In this document: positions 43,224 through 51,859 of the stretch, in pieces
Position numbering within the stretch: the stretch's first letter is position 1
Layout of the letters: every line of letters begins with the position of its first letter
Origin: JAFANK01 sp036741695
Lineage (GTDB): Bacteria; Vulcanimicrobiota; Vulcanimicrobiia; Eremiobacterales; Eremiobacteraceae
Direction of reading: 5' to 3'
Assembly: GCA_036741695.1 (NCBI GenBank)
Contig: DAINRU010000005.1
Coordinates: 45,124 to 109,123 of the forward strand
Length of the DNA stretch: 64,000 nucleotides
Notes under the pieces: generated by a model
Told to the model about the DNA's origin: nothing
The model's database searches: none
What the model saw: only the letters and a program-made list of their open reading frames with translations
Program-made: the position numbers and the translations under genes

Positions 43224-43266
43224 TGCGACAACTACGACGGACGGGGTTCCCCCGGTTTGGAACGCT

Positions 43267-44538
43267 GTGAAGCATATCACCGCTCCGCGCGGCACCTTTG
43301 ACATCCTTCCCCCCGAATCGGCGCAGTGGCAAGCCCTCGAGCGCATCATCGATGAGGTCTGCACGCGCTTCGGCTATCAGGAGATCCGCACGCCGATCTT
43401 CGAGAGCACCGAGGTGTTCGTCAAACCGATCGGCGAGGGCACTGACATCGTCGATAAGGAGATGTACACGTTCATCGATCGCGGTGAGCGGAGCATCACG
43501 CTGCGCCCCGAGCTCACCGCACCGGTCGTCCGCGCGGTGCTCGAGCACAATCTGCTGCAAAGCCTGCCGCTCAAACTGTACTACCGTGGGCCGATCTTCC
43601 GTTACGAGCGGCCGCAGAAGGGCCGCTATCGGCAGGCGCACCAGTGGGGCGTCGAATGTTTCGGCGTCGCCGGCCCCGAGGCCGACGCCGAGATCATCGC
43701 GCTCGGGCTTGAGGTGATGAGAGCCATCGGCATCACCGAGTACCGCTTGGAGATCAACTCGCTCGGCTGCGAACAGTGCCGCAAAAAGTTCCGCGATGCC
43801 CTGGTCGAGTTTCTACGCAGCAGCGCGCAGCGTCTGTCCGAGACGAGTCAGGAACGGCTAACGCGCAACCCGCTGCGCATCCTCGACTCCAAAGATCCGC
43901 GCGACGTCGACGTCTTGACCCAAGCGCCGACCATGGACGGCTATTTGTGCGAGGCGTGCCAGGAGCATTTCGCCGTGCTACGCACGTTGCTCGAGTCCAT
44001 GGGGATCCGCGCGCTCCACAACCCGCACATCGTGCGCGGCTTGGACTACTACACACGCACGGTGTTCGAGATCAGCTCGACCGGCCTCGGCGCGCAGAAC
44101 AGCGTGTGCGGCGGTGGGCGCTACGACGGACTCGTGCGGTCGATGGGCGGTCCGCAGACGCCGGGCGTCGGCCTGGCCATGGGCATGGATCGCATGCTCA
44201 TGCTCGCCCACAGCGCAGGGATGACCCAGACGCATAACGGCCGGCCGCGCGTCGACGTGGTCTTCGTCGCGCTCGACGAGCCGTCGGCGTACACCCTCGT
44301 GCCGGTGATGAACGCCGTCCGTGCGCGTCACATCTCCGCCGACATGGACTACACGCGCCGCAACATCGACAAGCAGCTGCGCGCGGCCGGCGAGAGCGGC
44401 GCCCGCTACGCCGTCATCGTCGGCGAAGACGAGCGGCGCAGCTCCGAGGCCACAATCCAGAATTTAGCGACGCGCGAGCGTTCGCGGATCGCGCTCGATA
44501 ACGTCGAGAGCGAACTCGCGAACCGGCTCAAGACATGA
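43267..44538 (+). CDS. hisS: Histidine--tRNA ligase
   Basis: Class II synthetase. 423 residues from GTG 43267. Motif 1 region ITAPRGTFDILPPES, motif 2 FRYERPQKGRYRQAHQWG, histidine-binding RGLDYYTRTVFE and CGGGRYDGLV, motif 3 GLAMGMDRMLML, then the anticodon domain (VDVVFVALDE). Head of the long overlapped gene train; accB starts 13 bases after its stop. aspS, its common neighbour, lies 10 kb downstream. Confidence 0.95.
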   Translation: MKHITAPRGTFDILPPESAQWQALERIIDEVCTRFGYQEIRTPIFESTEVFVKPIGEGTDIVDKEMYTFIDRGERSITLRPELTAPVVRAVLEHNLLQSLPLKLYYRGPIFRYERPQKGRYRQAHQWGVECFGVAGPEADAEIIALGLEVMRAIGITEYRLEINSLGCEQCRKKFRDALVEFLRSSAQRLSETSQERLTRNPLRILDSKDPRDVDVLTQAPTMDGYLCEACQEHFAVLRTLLESMGIRALHNPHIVRGLDYYTRTVFEISSTGLGAQNSVCGGGRYDGLVRSMGGPQTPGVGLAMGMDRMLMLAHSAGMTQTHNGRPRVDVVFVALDEPSAYTLVPVMNAVRARHISADMDYTRRNIDKQLRAAGESGARYAVIVGEDERRSSEATIQNLATRERSRIALDNVESELANRLKT

Positions 44539-44551
44539 GGTATGCGGCCAC

Positions 44552-44992
44552 GTGGATGTAGATAAACGCCTGCTCGACGAGCTCATCGCGCTCATGCAGC
44601 GCGACGGGCTCGACCGCCTACGGGTCGCGTTCGGCGAAGTGGATCTTGACCTGCGCATGAGCGCGCCCACGGGCGCTGCCGCGTCGCCGGCGCACGCCGC
44701 CGGCTCGCATGCGCCTGCCGCGTCGCATGCGGTGGATGATGAGGCCCCGGCCAACATCAAGAAGGTGCCGGCGCCGCTCGTCGGCGTTTTCTACCGCGCT
44801 CCCGCGCCGGGCGCCAAGCACTTTGTCGAAGTCGGCGATGACGTGGTCGCGGGGCAGGTCTTGTGCATCCTCGAAGCCATGAAGCTCATGAACGAGATCG
44901 TCAGCGAGCACAGCGGGAGGGTGGCGCGCATCTGCGTCAACGATGGTCAGCTCGTGTCGCTGCACCAAGAGCTGTTCTGGATAGAGACGTGA
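44552..44992 (+). CDS. accB: Biotin carboxyl carrier protein of acetyl-CoA carboxylase
   Basis: Carries carboxybiotin for malonyl-CoA synthesis. 146 residues from GTG 44552, GAGGT upstream. N-terminal helix region DKRLLDELIALMQRDGLDRLRV, an Ala/His/Pro linker (residues 38-65), and the biotinyl domain with APLVGVFYRAPAPGAKHF and the biotinylation site EAMKLMNEIV. accC, usually adjacent, is absent. Its stop overlaps gmhA (GTGA). Confidence 0.92.
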   Translation: MDVDKRLLDELIALMQRDGLDRLRVAFGEVDLDLRMSAPTGAAASPAHAAGSHAPAASHAVDDEAPANIKKVPAPLVGVFYRAPAPGAKHFVEVGDDVVAGQVLCILEAMKLMNEIVSEHSGRVARICVNDGQLVSLHQELFWIET

Positions 44993-45570
44993 GCAGCACC
45001 GCCGGCACGAAGTCCTTCGCTGACTGCGTGGCGGATCGCCGCGGCATGTGGGAGCTCGACGCCTACGCTGCACCCGTTGGTCAGGCGGTCGACGCGGTCG
45101 TCGGCGCGCTGCGCGCCGGCGGGCGAGTGTATTTCTTCGGCAATGGCGGTAGTGCGGCGCAAGCGCAGCACATGGCCGCAGAGCTGTCCGGCCGGTTCTT
45201 GCTCGACCGGCCTGCGTACGCCGGGCTCGCGCTCACCGTCGACACGTCCGCCCTTACCGCGATCGCGAACGACTACGGGTACGAGCACGTCTTCGCGCGT
45301 CAGCTCGAGGGTCTCGTGCGGTCCGGCGACGTCGCCGTGGGCATGACGACGTCGGGAGAATCCCCAAACGTGGTCTCGGGGCTGCGCACCGCACGTGCCA
45401 AAGGGGCGATCGCCATCGCGTTCTCGGGAAACGGCGGCGGCACGGTCGCGCGGGAAGCGGACATCGCGATCGTCGGGCCCCAGGGTCCGTCCTGGAAGGT
45501 GCAAGAGGTGCACCTCGCGCTCGGCCACATCCTCTGCGAGCTTGTCGAAGTTGCGCTCGCCGCTTCGTGA
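44989..45570 (+). CDS. gmhA: Sedoheptulose-7-phosphate isomerase
   Basis: First step of ADP-heptose synthesis. 193 residues from GTG 44989. SIS-domain motifs FFGNGGSAAQAQHMAAELSG (sugar-phosphate loop), TTSGESPNVV and AFSGNGGG; C-terminal QEVHLALGHILCELVE supplies catalytic residues as in GmhA. Followed after 6 bases by gmhB. Confidence 0.94.
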   Translation: MSSTAGTKSFADCVADRRGMWELDAYAAPVGQAVDAVVGALRAGGRVYFFGNGGSAAQAQHMAAELSGRFLLDRPAYAGLALTVDTSALTAIANDYGYEHVFARQLEGLVRSGDVAVGMTTSGESPNVVSGLRTARAKGAIAIAFSGNGGGTVAREADIAIVGPQGPSWKVQEVHLALGHILCELVEVALAAS

Positions 45571-45576
45571 TCTGAC

Positions 45577-46137
45577 GTGGCCGGGCGCTCGCTGCGTCGC
45601 GCAGTCTTTCTGGATCGCGACGGGACGTTGAACGTCGACACGGGCTACGTCGCCTTACCCAGCGACGTGCGGCTCATCCCGGGGGCCGCGCAGGGCGCCA
45701 AGCGACTGGCGGACGCGGGCTACACGCTCGTCATCGCCTCGAATCAATCCGGCATCGCGCGCGGCATGATGACGGAGGCCATGGCGGACGCGGTCGACGC
45801 CCGGCTGCTCGACCTGTTGCGCGAGCAAGGCGTCACCATCGAAGCGAGCTACCGCTGCCCGCACCTGTCCGGCGGCGAGGTGCCGCTATACGCCGTCGAG
45901 TGCGAGTGCCGCAAGCCAAAACCGGGTATGCTCGTGCAGGCGGCGCGCGATCTCGGGCTTGACCTCGCGGCGTCGTGGATGGTCGGTGATGGGCTGCGCG
46001 ACGTCGAAGCCGGGCTCGCGGCAGGCACGAGAGCCGTGCTGATCGGCGCGCACGACGGGCATGCAGCCGAAGGAGCACTCGCCTACCAGGCTAAGGATCT
46101 GATCGATGCCGCTCGCATCATCACGACGAAGGGATAG
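45577..46137 (+). CDS. gmhB: D-glycero-D-manno-heptose-1,7-bisphosphate 7-phosphatase
   Basis: HAD phosphatase acting after HldA kinase. 186 residues from GTG 45577. Nucleophile motif FLDRDGTLNVD, motif II ASNQSG, motif III CRKPKPG, acidic motif MVGDGLRDVEAG; a zinc loop CPHL...CECR is present, as in true GmhB. Stop is directly followed by the hldA ATG. Confidence 0.94.
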   Translation: MAGRSLRRAVFLDRDGTLNVDTGYVALPSDVRLIPGAAQGAKRLADAGYTLVIASNQSGIARGMMTEAMADAVDARLLDLLREQGVTIEASYRCPHLSGGEVPLYAVECECRKPKPGMLVQAARDLGLDLAASWMVGDGLRDVEAGLAAGTRAVLIGAHDGHAAEGALAYQAKDLIDAARIITTKG

Positions 46138-47223
46138 ATGAAGCAGAAAGCCTCGGTGCGGCGCACTCGCCCGACGCGACCAAAATCCGGCGACCAACGC
46201 TGGATCGCGGAGCTGCTGCGTGCCATGCGCGGCCGGCACGTCGCCGTCATCGGCGACCTCATGCTCGACGAGTGGTACTGGGGCAGCGTCCGGCGCATCT
46301 CGCCCGAAGCGCCCGTGCCGGTCGTCGAGGTCAACGACCACACCTACACGCTGGGCGGCGCAGGCAACGTCGCGAACAATCTTGCCGCGCTCGGCGCCAA
46401 GGTGTCGGTCTTCGGGATGTTGGGCAACGACGACGCGGGCAATCGCGTCCTCGAGCTCTTCGCCAAGCTCGGGGTCGACGTGCGCGGCGTCGTGCGCACC
46501 GGTAGCCGGCCCACGACCCAGAAGATGCGCATCGTCGCGCACAATCAACAGGTCGTCCGCGCCGACCGCGAATCGACGTCGCCCATCGACGCCCGGGGTC
46601 TCAACCTCATCCGCCGTGCGCTCGCCCAGCTGGACGGTTCGCTCGACGGCGTCGTCATCTCCGATTACGGCAAAGGCCTGATCGGCGCGCCGCTCATCGC
46701 CGCGCTGCGCGGGTTCAAGCACAAAGCGGTGATCACCGCAGACCCAAAGCCGCAGAACATCGGCGCATTCGTAGGCGTCGATTGCATCGCACCAAACGCG
46801 GCCGAGGCGGAGAGCGCTTCGGGCGTGACGGTCAAGACCGACGCGGATCTCGCGCGTGCGGCGCGAGTGCTCATGGACCGCACCAAAGCCAAACACGTGC
46901 TCATCACCCGCGGAGAGCACGGCATGACCTTGTTCTCGCCCGGGAGCCGCCCGCTGTGGGTTCCTGCGATGGCCCGCCAGGTGTACGACGTCAGCGGCGC
47001 GGGCGATACGGTGATGTCGACCTTGACGCTAGCGCTCGCCGCCGGCGCTCCCATCGAGCGTGCGGTGACGCTCGCCAACGTCGCCGCCGGCGTCGTCGTC
47101 GAGAAGCTCGGCACGGCCACGGCCACGCCCGAAGAGATCCTCAAGTTCGCGGTCGCAGGTGGCGTCGCCCAGCCGACGGCTGCGCCGCAAAGCGGTAAAG
47201 AGCCCCGTGCGCGCCGCCGATAA
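46138..47223 (+). CDS. hldA: D-glycero-beta-D-manno-heptose-7-phosphate kinase (separate HldE N-terminal domain)
   Basis: PfkB-family kinase. 361 residues including a basic 25-residue leader. LMLDEWYWGSVRRISPEAPVP is the HldE kinase signature; GGAGNVANNLAALG and the C-terminal DVSGAGDTVMSTL are PfkB motifs. In E. coli this domain is fused to the transferase; here it is split, and hldC follows with a 17-base overlap. Confidence 0.94.
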   Translation: MKQKASVRRTRPTRPKSGDQRWIAELLRAMRGRHVAVIGDLMLDEWYWGSVRRISPEAPVPVVEVNDHTYTLGGAGNVANNLAALGAKVSVFGMLGNDDAGNRVLELFAKLGVDVRGVVRTGSRPTTQKMRIVAHNQQVVRADRESTSPIDARGLNLIRRALAQLDGSLDGVVISDYGKGLIGAPLIAALRGFKHKAVITADPKPQNIGAFVGVDCIAPNAAEAESASGVTVKTDADLARAARVLMDRTKAKHVLITRGEHGMTLFSPGSRPLWVPAMARQVYDVSGAGDTVMSTLTLALAAGAPIERAVTLANVAAGVVVEKLGTATATPEEILKFAVAGGVAQPTAAPQSGKEPRARRR

Positions 47224-47695
47224 GGTCCTCGATCGTGACGAGATCGCAAAGCGCGCAGCACAGATCAAAAGCGCCGGCGGCAAGGTCGTTTTCACTTGTG
47301 GCGTCTTCGATCTCATCCACGTCGGACACGTGCGCTACCTCGAGCACGCACGAAGCCTCGGCGCGTTGTTGGTCGTGGGGGTGAACTCGGATGCATCGGT
47401 GCGCGGGTTGAACAAAGGTCCGAAGCGGCCGATCGTGGGCCAGGCTGACCGCGCCGAAGTGGTGGCTGCGCTGGCATGCGTCGACTACGTCTGCATCTAC
47501 GACGAGTTGCGGCCGAACGAGACGATCCGCATCATCCGGCCTGACATCCACGTCAAGGACGCAGGCTACGAGGGCAGCGACCTGCCCGAGGCCAGCGCGG
47601 TAAAGGACGCGGGCGGGGTGATCGTGTTCGCGCCGCGCATCCCAGAGCGCTCGACGACGGCGCTCGTTGAGAAGATGTCCAAGGGTCCGGCATGA
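47207..47695 (+). CDS. hldC: D-glycero-beta-D-manno-heptose-1-phosphate adenylyltransferase
   Basis: Forms ADP-heptose. 162 residues from GTG 47207. The nucleotidyltransferase signature FTCGVFDLIHVGHVRYLE is present with GVNSDASVRGLNKGPKRP and RPDIHVKDAGYEG. Overlaps hldA at its start and the LpxB-like gene (ATGA) at its end. Named hldC because it is a stand-alone transferase; stereochemistry is not decided by sequence. Confidence 0.92.
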   Translation: MRAADKVLDRDEIAKRAAQIKSAGGKVVFTCGVFDLIHVGHVRYLEHARSLGALLVVGVNSDASVRGLNKGPKRPIVGQADRAEVVAALACVDYVCIYDELRPNETIRIIRPDIHVKDAGYEGSDLPEASAVKDAGGVIVFAPRIPERSTTALVEKMSKGPA

Positions 47696-48933
47696 GCGCT
47701 CCCACGATCTTCGTGACAGCCAACGGTCCCGGCGAGGTGATGGGATGGACGCGGCCCTTCCTCCGTTCGCTCTACGAGGCTGCGCCGGATGCGCGCGTCA
47801 CGGTGATCGTGCTCCCCTGCGCCTATGCAACAGGACGCGAGACCGAGATCGTGCACGCGATGTTCCCTGCCGCACACGTCGTCGATCCGCAGGCGTACGG
47901 GAGGTTTCTCGTCGGCCGCCGCGTCGAGGGCTTGACGCGCACGCCAGGCGTGCTCCAGTACCTGGGCGGCGATCTCTTCCATGCGGCGACGATCGCGCGC
48001 CGGCTGGGCCTCACGCCCATGACGTACAAGTTCTCGCGTCGTTCGTATGCTAAGCTGTTCGAGCGCTTCTTCGCGCTCGACGAGGGCAACGCGCAAGAGC
48101 TGCGCGCGACGGGTGCCCCACCCGACCGAGTGCGCATCGTCGGCAACCTCGTCGCCGACGCCGTCGTCGGATCGCTCCGTCACCCCCCTGGACCTCCAGG
48201 CACGGGATCGGGCGTGTGCATCCTTCCCGGCAGCCGACCCTATGAAGTGCGCTTCCTCCTGCCGTTCTTCATGGCCGTCGCCCGCGATCTCGTGCGCCTG
48301 CGACCAAACCTCCCGATCACCTTCGTCCTCTCGCCGTTCAACAACGACGACGAAGTGAAGGCCGGGGTCGAGTGGGCCGGGGACCCGCAACACTTCGGCG
48401 TCCCGGGCCATTACGACGCTGCCAGCGGCGTGATCGAGGTCGACGGCCACCGCTTCAGCGTCGATCGATCGCCTGATTACAACGCGATCGCGGCCAGCCA
48501 GCTCGTCATCAGCATCCCTGGCACCAAGTGCATGGAGGCGGCTGTCTTGGGCAGAGCGCTGCTCGTGGCCGTGCCGCTCAATCGGGTGGATGAGGCTGCT
48601 ATGAACGGCATCGCTGCCTACCTGCATCGCGTGCCGCTCGTCGGCCGCCCGCTCAAACGCTGGATCGCCTACAAGATCGCGGCCCGCGTCGGCATGTGGG
48701 CGCAACCCAACATCGATGGCGGCCGGATGATCGCGCCCGAGATCGTCGGCATGCTCAAGCCGCACGAGGTGGCGCTGCGCGCCGCGGAACTGCTCGACGA
48801 CCCGCACGGGTTGCGGGTCATGGGCGAGACCCTGGCCTCCCTGTACGCGAGCGACGTCGGCGCATCGCAGCGCATGGCTGCCGAGCTGCTCGCCGTCATC
48901 GCCAAGATGCCGGCCTCGCGGATGGCCGGCTAA
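47692..48933 (+). CDS. LpxB-like glycosyltransferase (lipid-A-disaccharide synthase related)
   Basis: 413 residues. ANGPGEVMGW at the N-terminus corresponds to the LpxB glycine loop; ILPGSRPYEVRFLLPFF matches the LpxB LPGSR-E element, and ISIPGTKCMEAAVLGRALL the donor-binding GT-TLEA block. Divergent from true LpxB, so lipid A synthesis is not proven; it fits the group of LpxB-related proteins of unclear substrate. No lpxA, lpxC, lpxD or lpxK in the window. Confidence 0.78.
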   Translation: MSAPTIFVTANGPGEVMGWTRPFLRSLYEAAPDARVTVIVLPCAYATGRETEIVHAMFPAAHVVDPQAYGRFLVGRRVEGLTRTPGVLQYLGGDLFHAATIARRLGLTPMTYKFSRRSYAKLFERFFALDEGNAQELRATGAPPDRVRIVGNLVADAVVGSLRHPPGPPGTGSGVCILPGSRPYEVRFLLPFFMAVARDLVRLRPNLPITFVLSPFNNDDEVKAGVEWAGDPQHFGVPGHYDAASGVIEVDGHRFSVDRSPDYNAIAASQLVISIPGTKCMEAAVLGRALLVAVPLNRVDEAAMNGIAAYLHRVPLVGRPLKRWIAYKIAARVGMWAQPNIDGGRMIAPEIVGMLKPHEVALRAAELLDDPHGLRVMGETLASLYASDVGASQRMAAELLAVIAKMPASRMAG

Positions 48934-48939
48934 AGCGCC

Positions 48940-49818
48940 ATGCCGAGCGCGAGCGTCATCATCGCCACGCACAACCGCGCGACGGAGCTCGCCGACTGCC
49001 TCGCGTCGCTCGGCCGTCAGTCCACACCCGACCGGTTCGAGGTGGTCGTCGTCGACAACGGATCGCAGGACGCGACCCAGAGTGTGATCGCGCAGGCCGC
49101 CGGCGGCCTCGTGCGCGGTGTATGGGTGCCGGATCCGAACCGGGCGAAGGCGCGCAACGCCGGTATCGCCGCGGCGCGGGGCGCGATCATCATCTTCTGC
49201 GATGACGACACGATAGCGCCGGAGCATTTCGTGGCCGAGCACGTGCGCGCGCATCAAGCCCAGGCACGCCCGGCCGTGGTCAGCGGTCCGATCCTCAACG
49301 TGCCCGACAAAGAGCAACTCATCCAGCCCAGCGCGCGGCATTACTCGCGTGCGTTCTTCTGCACGTGCAACGTCAGCGTGGCCAAGACCGACCTGGAGGC
49401 GGTCGGGTGCTTCGATGAACGCTACGACCTCTACGGCTGGGAGGACACAGATCTCGGGATCCGCTTGCGCGCACGCGGACTGGCCCGGGTCTTCGCCTGG
49501 CCGGCCTACATCTACCACATCAAGCCGCCGCGGACGATGGCGCTCGCGCGCCGGCGCGCGCTGGCGCATGAGAAGGGCACGATGGCGGCGCGATTCGTGC
49601 GTAAGGCGCCGTCGTGGCCTGTGCGCTTGGCGACTGGCGCCTACGGGGCCAACTTCGCGCGCGCGGCGATCGTCAACGCCGGTCCGCTGCGCCGGTTCTA
49701 CGAACGGCTGGCGCGCGATTCCCGTCCGGGATCTCTCGCATCCACGCTCGCAGCGGAGGCGCTCGTCGATGCCGACTATGTGGATGCGCTCAGAGCCGCA
49801 TTACGCGCGCAGACATGA
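48940..49818 (+). CDS. GT2-family glycosyltransferase
   Basis: 292 residues. GT-A fold: SVIIATHNRATELADCL, VVVDNGSQDAT, the DxD-type metal site IFCDDDTIAP and the ED motif YGWEDTDLGIRLRARG. C-terminal third is basic and helical, as in membrane-associated transferases. Adds a sugar to the growing surface glycan; donor unknown. Overlaps the next gene by 4 bases. Confidence 0.9.
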   Translation: MPSASVIIATHNRATELADCLASLGRQSTPDRFEVVVVDNGSQDATQSVIAQAAGGLVRGVWVPDPNRAKARNAGIAAARGAIIIFCDDDTIAPEHFVAEHVRAHQAQARPAVVSGPILNVPDKEQLIQPSARHYSRAFFCTCNVSVAKTDLEAVGCFDERYDLYGWEDTDLGIRLRARGLARVFAWPAYIYHIKPPRTMALARRRALAHEKGTMAARFVRKAPSWPVRLATGAYGANFARAAIVNAGPLRRFYERLARDSRPGSLASTLAAEALVDADYVDALRAALRAQT

Positions 49819-50825
49819 CGGCCCGCGAAGCGATCCTGCTCGTGCGGCTCGACGGCATCGGTGATGCTGCCTTGTGCATCCCAACCCTCGAAGGCATGCG
49901 ACGGTCGTTCCCTGACGCGACTTTCGGCGCTATCTGCTCGCGCACGAACGCCGCGCTCTTCTCGCAGCGCGTCGCACGCGTCCACGTCTACGACCCCTCG
50001 CAACCGGTCGAGTCGCTCAAACGTGAGCTTGCCGGCTGCGGTTACACCCGCGCGATCATCGCGACCGAAGAGGTCGCGGGCTACAAGCTCGGGCGCCTGT
50101 CGGGTGCGTCTGCGCGAGCCGGATTCTGGCACCGTTTGCAAAAGCCGTTCAAGTCGCTGTGGCAGCGCAGTCAGCTGACGTCCGCCGTCTACCGTCCAGC
50201 GGCGTGGACCGCGTCGCCCGAGCATGAGGTCACGACGCTCTACCGGCTCGGGTTGGCGCTCGGCGCCGCTCTTCCAGTCCCCGATGCGGCGGCCGATCTG
50301 CGCGCGTGGCTGCGCGTCGAAGATTCCGATGCGGCCCGCAGCGCCCGGGGAGCGGTTGCCGTTCAGATCACCCCGAAACTGCTCACCGGAGGATGGGGGC
50401 CGACGGCGATTGCCCAACTCGTCAGTGTGACGCTGCAGATCTCGGGATTCGAACGAGCCGTGCTCCTGGCATCGGCGCACGACGAAAGCTTGGCATGCTC
50501 GGTGCTCGAGCACATGCCGCCCGCGTTCGCGGCCGGTGGTCGCACACGCGTCCTCGCCGGCCTGACCCTGCCGTGTTGGCTCGGCGCGCTCGAGAGCGCG
50601 TCCGCGCTCGTCACGCCGGACACGGGCGCAGCGCACGTCGCCGGCATGCTGGGAGCGGGCGTGGTCGATCTCTTCGACGAGGACGGCTTCGAGCGTCTGT
50701 CGCAGCAGTGGCATCCCTGGGCGGGCACGTGGCGCTGCCTCGTGAAACCAGCGTGGCTCGCGGGAACGCCGGAATCGCTCGGAGCCCGAGTCGGCGATGC
50801 GGTGCGCGCAGTGGCGAAAGCGTGA
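49815..50825 (+). CDS. GT9-family heptosyltransferase-like protein (first of three)
   Basis: 336 residues from ATG 49815 (ATGA overlap). LLVRLDGIGDAALCIPTLEGMRRSFP is the GT9 acceptor-side start and VTPDTGAAHVAGMLG the donor motif. Middle region (QITPKLLTGGWGPTAI) replaces the common P-GS-KRWP element, so it is divergent. Probably transfers heptose from ADP-heptose made by the upstream enzymes. Confidence 0.85.
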   Translation: MTAREAILLVRLDGIGDAALCIPTLEGMRRSFPDATFGAICSRTNAALFSQRVARVHVYDPSQPVESLKRELAGCGYTRAIIATEEVAGYKLGRLSGASARAGFWHRLQKPFKSLWQRSQLTSAVYRPAAWTASPEHEVTTLYRLGLALGAALPVPDAAADLRAWLRVEDSDAARSARGAVAVQITPKLLTGGWGPTAIAQLVSVTLQISGFERAVLLASAHDESLACSVLEHMPPAFAAGGRTRVLAGLTLPCWLGALESASALVTPDTGAAHVAGMLGAGVVDLFDEDGFERLSQQWHPWAGTWRCLVKPAWLAGTPESLGARVGDAVRAVAKA

Positions 50826-51859
50826 AGACGAAGATCCTTGCGACCTGCACCGGCGGTGGCGCCGGCGATCTGTTGGCGGCCATGCCCGCGATCGCGGCGC
50901 TCAGCCGTCATTTCGCCGTACCGGTCGACGTGCTCACCACGAGCTACGCCGCTCCATTGATCGCAGGTCTGCCGTCGGTCGGCGAGACGCTCATCGACGA
51001 TGGCCGCATGTCGCTCAAAGGCCTCATCGAGAATCTGCGCGCGCGCCGCTACACGATAGCCGTGGTGTTCTGGTCGAATCCACGCATCGCCCGTGCCGTG
51101 CAACTGGCCCGCATCCCGGTGCGCGTCGGTCAGTCGCGGCGTCTCTACTCCTTCCGCTATACCAAGCGGGTCGCGGTGCGCACTGAGAGTGGGGACACGC
51201 AGACGCATTGGACGGACGTGCAGATGGACTATGCACGCGCGCTCGGGATCACGCCACAACCCGTCGATTACCACGTGAACATCAAACTGACCGCTGCAGA
51301 CGAGGCGGAGGCTGATAGATTGCTCCAGCAGACAGTCGGCGGCGAGCCGTTTGTGATCTTCCATTCGGCGCGCGGCATCACCGCGCACGCGCCGCACTGG
51401 CCGAGCGCACATTTCGCGGTCATCGGCGACGCGCTCGGAGCGGCGTTCGGCGCACCGGTATTGCTCACTGGCGGCAGCAACGAAGCGGTGCTCGTCGCCC
51501 AGACCGCTGCGCAGATGACGCGGCGTTCGTTCAACATCGCCGGGAAGACGTCGCTGCGTGGATTCGCCGCGCTCGCACGCCGGGCGCTCTGCGTCGTGGC
51601 GCTCGACTCAGGTCCGATGCACATCGCCGCGGCGGTCGGCGCACCAACCGCCGGCATCTTCGCGTTGCGTACCGACTTGCCGCATCGCTGGCGTCCGCTT
51701 GGGCCACGCGTGGCCGTCATCGAACCCGACTACCCATGCCCGCGGTGGTGCCGGAAGGAGACCTGCCGCACCTTCGCGTGCTACGCGGCGCTCTCGCCGG
51801 AGCGGGTCGTCGCCGCCGCGCGTCAGGTGGCCGCGCCCACGCCCTCGGAGGCCGCGTGA
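50822..51859 (+). CDS. GT9-family heptosyltransferase-like protein (second of three)
   Basis: 345 residues from GTG 50822 (GTGA overlap). GGGAGDLLAAMPAIAALSRHF opens the fold; IPVRVGQSRRLYSFRYTKRV, LLTGGSNE and VALDSGPMHIAAAVG are GT9 elements. A C-terminal cysteine cluster, YPCPRWCRKETCRTFAC, is unusual for the family and could bind metal or form disulfides. Confidence 0.87.
   Translation: MKTKILATCTGGGAGDLLAAMPAIAALSRHFAVPVDVLTTSYAAPLIAGLPSVGETLIDDGRMSLKGLIENLRARRYTIAVVFWSNPRIARAVQLARIPVRVGQSRRLYSFRYTKRVAVRTESGDTQTHWTDVQMDYARALGITPQPVDYHVNIKLTAADEAEADRLLQQTVGGEPFVIFHSARGITAHAPHWPSAHFAVIGDALGAAFGAPVLLTGGSNEAVLVAQTAAQMTRRSFNIAGKTSLRGFAALARRALCVVALDSGPMHIAAAVGAPTAGIFALRTDLPHRWRPLGPRVAVIEPDYPCPRWCRKETCRTFACYAALSPERVVAAARQVAAPTPSEAA

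Noticed and set aside
47566..49569. 667-codon minus-strand frame opposite hldC, the LpxB-like gene and a GT2 gene
   Set aside because: Spans three well-supported plus-strand genes; high GC creates long antisense frames.
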